In this document: positions 56,150 to 64,000 of the stretch, piece after piece
Layout: every line of letters starts with the position of its first letter
How positions within the stretch are numbered: position 1 is the first letter of the stretch
DNA from: Ovis canadensis
Taxonomy: Eukaryota > Chordata > Mammalia > Artiodactyla > Bovidae
Assembly (NCBI RefSeq): GCF_042477335.2
Contig: NC_091247.1
Coordinates: forward strand, 231,087,001-231,151,000
Direction: 5' to 3'
Length of the DNA stretch: 64,000 nucleotides
Translations under genes and position numbers: made by a program
Notes under the pieces: generated by a model
Databases searched by the model: none
What the model saw: only the letters and a program-made list of their open reading frames with translations
What the model was told of the DNA's origin: nothing

Positions 56150-57314
56150 GTCAGTTCAGCTCAGTCACTTAGTCGTGTCCGACTCTTTGTGACCCCATGC
56201 ACTGCAGCACACCAGGATTCCCTGTCCATCACCAGCTCCTGGAGTTTGCTCAAACTCATGCCCATCGAGTCAATGATGCCATCCAACCATCTCATCCTCT
56301 GTTGTCCCCTTCTCCTCCTGCCTTCAATCTTTCCCAGCATCAGGGTCTTTTTCAATGAGTCAGTTCTTCGCATCAGGTGGCCAAAGGATTGGAGTTTCAG
56401 CTTCAACATCAGTCTTTTCAATGAATATTCAGGACTGATTTCCCTTAGGATGGACTGGTTGGATCTCTTCGCAGTCCAAGGGACTCTCAAGAGTCTTCTC
56501 CAACACCACAGTTCAAAAGCATCAATTCTTCGGCACTCAGCTTTCTTCATGGTCCAACTCTCACATCCACACATGACTACTGAAAAAACCAGAGCTTTGA
56601 CTAGACGGACCTTTGTCAGTAAAGTAATGTCTCTGCTTTTTAATATGCTATCTAGGTTGGTCATAACTTTTCTTCCAAGAAGCAAGTGTCTTTAAATTTT
56701 ATGGCTGCAAGCACCATCTGCAGTGATTTTGGAGCCCAGAAAAATAGTCTCTCACTTTCCATTGTTTCCCCATCTGTTTGCCATGAAGTGATGGGACCAG
56801 ATGCCATGATCTTCATTTTCTGAATGTTGAGTTTTAAGTCAACTTTTTCACTCTCCTCTTTCACTCTCATCAAGAGGCTCTTTAGTTCTTCTTCACTTTC
56901 TGCCATAAGGGTGGTGCCTTCTGTGTATCTGAGGTTATTGATATTTCTCCCAGCAATCTTGATTCCAGCTTGTGCTTCATCCAGCCTGGCATTTTGCATG
57001 ATGTACTCTGCATATAAGTTAAATAAGCAGGGTGACAATATACAACCTTGACATACTCCTTTTCCTATTTGGAACCAGTCTGTTGTTCCATGTCCAGTTC
57101 TAACTGCTGCTTCCTGACCTGCATACAGATTCCTCAGGAGGCAGATGAGGTGGTCTGGTATTCCCATCTCTTTAAGAATTTTTCACAATTTGTTGTGATC
57201 CAAGTAGTCAAAGGATTAGACATAGTCAATAAAGCAGAAGTAGATGTTTTTTCTGGAACTCTCTTGCTTTTCCTATGATCCAATGGGTGTTGGCAATTTA
57301 ATCTCTGGTTCCTC
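56150..57314 (-). mobile_element. BovB LINE, inverted, RT region through 3' end (dead), interrupted by L1
   Basis: Begins with the inverted tail (GTCACTTAGTCGTGTCCGAC) and continues to the RT domain. The minus-strand reading includes LICLLRNLYAGQEAAVRTGH and IGKGVCQGCILSPCLFNLYA. The catalytic YADD motif reads YTEG near 56921-56932, so polymerase activity is lost. The BovB stops abruptly at TCTCTGGTTCCTCTGCC, where the poly(T)-like start of the L1 follows. Confidence 0.93.
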
Positions 57315-57663
57315 TGCCTTTTTTGTTGTTGTTGAAGGATAACTGCTTTATAGAATTTTACTGTTTTCTGTCAAACCTCAACATGTATCAGCCATAGGTG
57401 TACATATATCCCCTGCCTTTTGAACCTCCCTCCCATCTGCCTCCCCATCCCACCCCTCTAGGTTGATACAGAGCCCATTTGAGTTTCCTGAGCCATACAG
57501 TAAATCCCCGCTGGCTGTTTATCTTACATACAGTAATGTAAGTTTCCATGTTACTCTCTCCACACATCTCCCCCTCTCCTCCCCTCTCCCCGTCTCCATA
57601 AGTCTATTCTCTGTCTGTTTCTCCACTGCTGCCCTGAAAATAAATTCATTCAGAACCATTTTT

Positions 57664-60600
57664 CTAGATTCTGTATATGTGCGTTAGAATGTGGTATTTC
57701 CCTTTCTCTTTCTGACTCACTTCACTCTGTATAATAGGTTCTAGGTTCATCCCCCTCATCAGAACTGACTCAAATGTGTTCCTTTTTATGGCTGAGTAAT
57801 ACTCCACCGTGTATGTGCACCACGACTTCTTTATCCATTCATCCCTCGATGGGCATCTAGGTTGCTTCCATGTTCTAGCTGTTGTAAATGGTGCTGCAGT
57901 GAACAATGGGATACATGTGTCTTTTTCAACCCTGGTTTCCTCAGGGTCTAGGCCTAGGAGTGGGATTGCTGGGGCATATGCTGGTTTTATTCCTAGTTTT
58001 TAAAGGAATCTCCATACCGTCTTCCATAGCGGCTATATCAATTTACCTTCCCACCAACAGTGCAAGACCATTCCCCTTTCTCCACACCCTCTCCAGCATT
58101 TATTGTCTGTAGGCTTTTTGATGAGGGCCATTCTGACCGGTGTGAGGTGGTATCTCATTGTGGTTTTGATTTGCATTTCTCTAATAATGAGCGATGTTGA
58201 GCATCTTTTCATGTGTTTGTTAGCCACCTGCATGTCTTCTTTGGAGAAATGTCTGTTTAGGTCTTTTTCCCACTTTTTGATTGGTTTTTTTGTTTTCCTG
58301 GCATTGAGTTATATGAGCTGCTTGTATATTTTGGAAATTAATCCTTTGTCAGTTGTTTCATTTGCTATTATTTTCTCCCATTCTGATGATTGTCTTTTCA
58401 CCTTGCTTATACTTTCCTTTGCTGTGCAAAAGCTCTTAAGTTTAACCAGGTCCCACTTGTTTACTTTTGGTTTTATTTCCATTGCCGTAGGAGGTGGGTC
58501 ATAGAGGATCAAGCTTTGATTTCTGTCATTGAGTGTTCTGCCTATGTTTTCCCCTAAGAGTTTTATAACTTCTGGTCTTACATTTAGGTCTTTAACCCAT
58601 TTTGAGTTTAGCTATGTGTACAGTGTTAGGAAGTGTTCTAATTTCATTCTTTTATGTGTAGCTGTCCAGTTTTCCCAGTGCCATTTATTGAAGGGGCTGT
58701 CCTTGCCCCATTGTATATTCTTGCCTCTTTTGTCAAAAATAAGTTGCCCATAGGTGCATGGGTTTATTTCTGGGCTTTCTATCTTGTTCCATTGGTCTAT
58801 ATTTCAATTTTTGTGCCAGCACCTTACTGTCTTGATGACTGTAGCTTTGTAGTATAACCTGAAGTCAGGAAGCTTGATTCCTCCAGCTCCATTCTTCTTT
58901 CTCAAGACTGCTTTGGCTATTTGGGGTCTTTTGTGTTTCCGTATGAATTGTGGAATTTTTTTGTTCTAGTTCTGTGAAAAATGCCATTGGTAATTTGATA
59001 GAGAGTGCATTGAATCTGTGGATTGCATTTGGTAGTATAGTCATTTTGACAATATTGATTCTTCCTACCCAGGAACATGGGATACCTTTCCATCTGCTTA
59101 TATCATCTTTGATTTCTTTCATCAATGTCTTATAATTTTCTGAGTACAGTTCTTTTCTCTCCTTAGGTAAGTTTATTCCTAGATATTTAATTCTTTCTTT
59201 GTTGCAATGGTGAATGGGATTGATTCCTTAATTGTTCTTTCTGATTTTTCATTGTTAGTATTAGAGATGCAACTGATTTCTGTGTATTGCTTTTGTATCC
59301 TGCAACTTTGCTAAATTCACTGATTAGCTCTAGTAATTTTCCGATACTATTTTTAGGGTTTTCTATGTACAGTATCATGCCATCTGCAAACAGTGAGCAC
59401 TTTACTTCTTTTTTGATCTGGATTCCTTGTATTTCTTTTTCTTCTCTGATTGCTGTAGCTAGGACTTCCAGAACTATGTTGAATAACAGTGGAGAAAGTG
59501 GACACCCTTGTCTTGTTCCTGATCTTAGGGGGGATACGTTCAGTTTTTCACCACTGACAGTAATGTCTGCTGTAGGCTGATCATATATGGCCGTTAGTAT
59601 GTTGAGGTAGATTTTTTTCTATGCCCATTTTTGAAGAGTTTTAATCATAAATGGGTGCTGAATTTTGTCAAAGGCTTTTTCTGCATCTATTGAGATAATT
59701 ATATGGTTTTTATCTTTCAATTGGTTACTATGGTGTATCACATTGATTGATTTGTGTATATTGAGGAATCCTTGTATTTCTGAAGTAAACCCAACTTGAT
59801 CATGCTGTTTGAGCCTTTTGATGTGTTGCTGAATTCTGTTTGCTAAAATTTTGCTGAGGATTTTGGCATCTCTGTTCATCGGTGACATTGGCCTGTAGTT
59901 TTCTTGTTTGTGTGTTGTCTTTGTCTGGTTTTGGTATCAGGGTGATGGTGGCCTCGTAGAATGAGTTTGGAAGTGTTCCTTCCTCTGCAATTTTTTGAAA
60001 GAGTTTCAGAAGGATGCTTGATAGAATTCTCTTGTGAAGCCATCTGGTCCTGGGCTTTTGTTTTTGGGGAGACTTTTGATCACAGCTTCAATTTCAATGC
60101 TTGTAACTGAATTGTTCATAATTTTCGTTTCTTCCTGGTTCAGTCTTGGAAGACTGAACTTATCTAAGAATCTGTCCATTTCTTCCAGGTTATCCATTTT
60201 ATTGCCATATAGTTGTTCACAATAGTCTCTTATAATCCTTTGTATTTCTGCACTGTCTGTTGTAACCTCTCCTTTTTCATTTCTAATTTTGTTGATTTGA
60301 TTCTTCTCTCTTTTTTTCTTGATGAGTCTGGCTAAGGGTTTGTCAATTTTGTTTATCTTCTCAAAGAACCAGATTTTAGTTTTATTAATCTCTACTATTG
60401 TTTCTTTTATTTTTTTTTCATTTATTTCTGCTTGGATCTTTATGATTTCTTTCCTTCTACTAATTTTGGGAGTTTTGTTCTTCTTTTCCGCATTGTGTCA
60501 GGTGTAAAGTTAGTCTGTCTGTTTGATGTTTTTCTTATTTCTTGGGGTGGGATTGTGTTGCTATAAGCTTCCCTCTTAGGACTGCTTTCGCTACATCCCA

Positions 60601-61439
60601 TCGGTTTTGAGTTGTCGTGTTTTCATGGTCATTTGCTTCTAGAAATCTTTTTATTTCCCTTTTGATTTCTTCAGTGACACGTTGGTTATTTAGAAACGTG
60701 TTGTTGACCCCCGTTTGTGTTTCTTAGTTTTTTTCTTGTGATTGATATCTAGTCTCACAGCATGGTCAGAGAAGATGCCTGATACGATCTCAATTTTCTT
60801 AAATTTACTGAGGTTTGATTTGTGACCCAAGAGGTGGTCTGTCCTGGAGAATGTTCCATGTGCACTTGAGAAGAAGGTGAATTCTGCATTTGATGGAATG
60901 TCCTGAAGATATCAATGAGATCCATCTCATCTAATGGATCATTTAAGACTTGTGTTTCCTTATTCATTTTATGCTTTGATGATCTGTCCGTTGGTGTGAG
61001 CGGGGTCTTAAAGTCTCCTGCTGTTATCGTGTTACTGTTGATTTCTCCTTTTATGTCTGTTAGTGTTTGTTTTATGTATTAAGGTGCTCCTGGGTTGGGG
61101 GCATAGATATTTACAATTGTTATGTCTTCCTCTTGGATTGATCCCTTGATCATTATGTAGTGTCCTTTTTTATCTCTTGTAATCTTCTTTAAGATCTATT
61201 CTGTCTGATATAAGGATTGCTACTCCAGCTTTCCTTTGCTTCCCATTTGCATGGAATATATTTTTCCATCCTCTCACTTTCAGTCTATATGTGTCTTTAG
61301 GTCTGAAATGGGTTTCTTGTAGACAGCATATGTACGCGTCTTGTTTTTGTATCCATTCAGCCAGTCTGTGTCTTTTGGTTTCAGCATTTAATCCATTTAT
61401 ATTTAAAGCAATTATTGATATGTATGTTCCTATTGCCAT
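57664..61439 (-). pseudogene. L1 ORF2 (endonuclease/reverse transcriptase), multiply broken
   Basis: The span of about 3.8 kb is close to full ORF2 length, but the reading frame is cut into at least nine pieces. The intact N-terminus (61439-61170) shows the endonuclease start SIIALNINGLNAETKRHRLA and QETHF. RT blocks follow at 59888-59619 ([34 protein letters not shown]). The catalytic FADD reads FADG near 59386-59375. The C-terminal Cys-region frame ends EKGKYHILTHIYRI at 57664. Frameshifts, stops and the lost catalytic Asp make it inactive. Confidence 0.88.
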
Positions 61440-61836
61440 TTTCTTAATTATGGGGGATTGATGTTGTAGATCTTTTTTCTTCTCTCGTATTTCTTGATTA
61501 TATAAGTCCCTTCAACATTTGCTGTAAAGCTGGTTTGGTGGTACTGAATTCTCTGAACTTTTGCTTGTCTGAAAAGCTTTTTATTTCTCCGTCATTTTGA
61601 ATGAGATCCTTGCCAGGTACAGTCATCTTGGTTGTAGATTTTTCCCTTTCAGTACTTTAAATATACCCTGCCATTCCCTTCTGGCCTGCAGAGTTTCTGC
61701 TGAAAGAGCAGCTGTTAAGCCTATGGAGTTTCCCTTGTATGTACTTGTTGCTTCTCCCTTGCTGCTTTTAATATTCTTTCTTTGTGTTTAGTCTGTTATC
61801 TTGATTAGCAAGTGTCTTGGCGTGTTTCTCCCGGGT

Positions 61837-62379
61837 TTATCCTGAATGGGACTGTTTGTGCCTCTTGGACTTGACTATTTCCTTTTCCATGTTGGGGAAA
61901 TTTTCAACTATAATCTCTTCAAAAATTTTCTCACACCCTTTCTTTTTCTCTTCTCCTCCTGGGACCCCTATAATTCGAATGTCGGTGTGTTTGATATTGT
62001 CCCAGAGGTCTCCGAAACTACCCTCAGTTCTTTTCATTCTTTTTACTTTATTCTGCTCTTCAGAAGTTATTGCCACCGCTTTATCTTCCAGGTCACTGAT
62101 TCGTTCTGCTTCGGATATTCTGCTATTGATTCCTTCCAGAGTATTTTTAATTTCAGTAATTGTGCTGTTTGTCTCTGCATGTTTATTCTTCAATTCTTCC
62201 AGGTCTTTGTTAATTGATTCTTGCATTTTCTCCATTTTGCTTTCAAGGTTTTTGATCATCTTTACTATCATTATTCTGAATTCTTTTTCAGGTAGTTTGC
62301 CTATTTCCTCTTCATGTATTTGGACTCCTGTGTTTCTAGTTTGTTCCCTCATTTGTGTAGTATTTCTCTGCCTTTTCAT
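61837..62379 (-). pseudogene. L1 ORF1 (RNA-binding protein), truncated
   Basis: From the ATG the frame runs 180 codons: MKRQRNTTQMREQTRNTGVQ, then a long Lys/Glu coiled-coil (KMEKMQESINKDLEELKNKH), then the start of the RRM-like region (IKHTDIRIIGVPGGEEKKKG), and a premature stop at 61837. L1 ORF1 proteins are usually over 300 residues, so the C-terminal nucleic-acid-binding half is out of frame. No function is expected. Confidence 0.85.
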
Positions 62380-64000
62380 TATTATTATTTTTTTTAATTA
62401 TTGTGTTTGAGGTCTCCTTTTCCCAGGCTTCAAGGCTGAATTCTTTCTTCCTTTTGGTGTCTGCCCTTCTGAGGTTGGTCCAGCGGTTTGTGTGAGCTTC
62501 GTATAGGGTGAGGTTGGGGCTGAGTTTTCGCTTGCTTGCTTTTCCTCTGATGGGCAAGGCTGAGTGAGGTGCTAATCCTGTCTGCTGATGGTTGGGTTTG
62601 CATTTTTGTTTTGTTTGCTGTTTAGATGCGTGTCCTGCACAGGGTGCTACTGGGGGCTGGGTGATGCCGGGTCTTGTATTCCAGTGGTTTCCCTTGTGTG
62701 AGTTCTCACTATCTGATCCTCCCTGGGGTTAGTTCTCTGGTCATCTAGGCTCTGGAGTCAGTGCTCCCACCCCAAAGGCTCAGGGCTTGATCTAAGGTCA
62801 GGAACGAAGATTCCACAAGTGGTTTGTTATGGCATTAAGTGAGATTAAAGTAAATATCCAAAAACAAGAAACCAAAGATGAACTCCAGACAAACAGCAGT
62901 TACAAAATCAGGCAGATGATAATTAAAATGATGGAATATACATGTACACATATACACCCATGAGCAACGTCAAAACAGTCCAACAAAACTAAAGTGCAAC
63001 AGAGTGACCCAGCAAACAAAGGAAATCAAAACGTGTATTTACCAGCTAAGACCAAAACTAACTAAAGCAGGAACTGGAAAACAGAACTAAAGCAAGGTGC
63101 TGAGTGGGGAATAGATCAATGGAAACAAAACTGACAAATATGTTGAGACGAAAGGAAAGAAAGAACAGAAAGGATATGCAAGTTTAAACAGGGGTAGATG
63201 AAGGAGATTTACATATATAAAGATTAACTGCAAGGGGGAAAGAACAGTAGGCAAGGCAAACAGAGGAATAAATGTAGAAAAAATAATAATAGGTTTAAAA
63301 AATTAAAATTTAAAAAAAGAGAAAAGGAGAAAAAAAAAGAAAAAAAACAACTCCCCAGAACTGCAAAAGCCCAATATAGAGGCAGAGGTTTATAACAACA
63401 ATAAAAAATGTGACTGAGAAAAAAAAGAAAAAAAAAAAGCTCAAAAGCTTAGTTAGATTTCATAGTGCCAACAGAATTAACAACTACGACAGAGACAGGG
63501 GGAAAAGGGGAAAAAAAAGAAAAAAAAATCCAAAAGAACCTACAGAACAAGTCAAAACATAAGAATAATAAATGTTTTTCTTGAGTCACTGCTGTCAGAG
63601 TCCTTTCCCTTGCAGGGAGTCACAGTCCACCTCACCCCCTAGGATGCCCTCCAACGCCATGCTGACCCCTGGGCCTGCCGCGGGGGCAGCTCAGATTCTA
63701 ATCTGGCCCTAGTCCTCTGTGTTCTTGCTTCCAATGTTCACAGGCATCAGAACTAGTGTGTTTTCTTGTGTGGGAGCTCTCAGTGCCCGTTTTTATATTC
63801 CAGACACAGAGTCTGCCTAGCTGATCGCGTGGACTTAATCTGCAGCTTGCCAAGCTGGTGGGAAGGTTCCGGGTCTTCTTCCTTAGCCACACTGCCCCTG
63901 GGTTTCAACTGTGGTTTTATTTCCACCTCTGCATGTGGGTCCTCCACTGGGGTTTGCTCCTGAGGCTGCCCTGGAGGACTTGGGTTTGCCCCTGTGAGGG
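62380..64000 (-). other. L1 5'UTR / internal promoter region
   Basis: In minus sense this is the region upstream of ORF1: GC-rich at its distal end (63590-64000), then a pyrimidine-rich stretch that appears on the + strand as long A-rich runs (63290-63530). It contains no gene. The true 5' end is outside the window, so L1 length and any flanking BovB remainder cannot be seen. Confidence 0.7.

Larger units (their letters stand above)
57315..64000 (-). mobile_element. Near full-length ruminant L1, inverted, runs off the window; inactive
   Basis: In minus-sense order: 5'UTR from beyond 64000 to about 62380, ORF1 from its ATG at 62379, ORF2 from its ATG at 61439 to the stop at 57664, and a 3'UTR to about 57315. 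The 3' end joins a T-rich/GTT-repeat tail on the + strand. Overall order and spacing are those of an intact L1, but both ORFs are broken, so the copy is dead. Its 3' boundary lies inside a BovB, which suggests nested insertion. Confidence 0.93.

Noticed and set aside
58103-58504. Hydrophobic + strand frames resembling membrane proteins over 57.4-62.4 kb
   Set aside because: They are antisense to the L1 ORFs; A-rich L1 sense strands always give Phe/Leu/Ser-rich antisense frames.

Overview
This is mammalian nuclear DNA from a pecoran ruminant (cattle, sheep or a close relative). The evidence is the density of ruminant-lineage retroposons: BovB (RTE-clade) LINE copies in both orientations, Bov-tA/Bov-A2 SINEs made of a tRNA-like head plus a BovB tail, CHR-type tRNA-Glu SINEs, and a near full-length ruminant L1. 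Single-copy genes have GT-AG introns. Two genes in tail-to-tail order, PIM3 (+) then IL17REL (-), place the window in the segment syntenic with human 22q13.33. From general knowledge this would be cattle chromosome 5 or sheep chromosome 3; the exact species cannot be fixed by reading.

Layout: 1-7.1 kb is GC-rich intergenic DNA with a TG-rich minisatellite at 4.35-4.85 kb. 7.15-10.95 kb is the complete PIM3 gene: CpG-island promoter with a 71-bp tandem duplication of a paired-CCAAT module, six coding exons encoding 326 residues, and a 3'UTR with AU-rich elements and an ATTAAA poly(A) signal. 10.95-27.0 kb is intergenic: GC-rich unique DNA with minisatellites, old L1 fragments carrying younger SINEs (17.0-21.65 kb), and an isolated CpG-dense island at 21.72-22.63 kb. 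27.05-47.1 kb (- strand) is IL17REL. Fifteen coding exons join in one uninterrupted frame: exon 1 is a signal peptide, exons 3-15 are packed into 4 kb, and intron 2 is about 13 kb and full of BovB and SINE copies. 49.44-49.6 kb (-) is a well-defined terminal exon of another gene upstream of IL17REL; by position it is probably TTLL8. 51.2-64 kb is mostly repeats: BovB, SINEs and a near full-length, dead L1 (about 57.3 kb to beyond the window end) that appears to have inserted into a BovB.

The two main genes are independent. PIM3 is a constitutively active Ser/Thr kinase controlled mainly through expression. IL17REL is an IL-17-receptor-E-like ectodomain for which no transmembrane or SEFIR segment is seen. 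I see no new multigene system. The points most worth a second look are the in-frame upstream AUG of PIM3, the duplicated CCAAT promoter module, the isolated CpG island with a 245-codon open frame, the unresolved 3' end of IL17REL, and the unplaced terminal exon at 49.4 kb.
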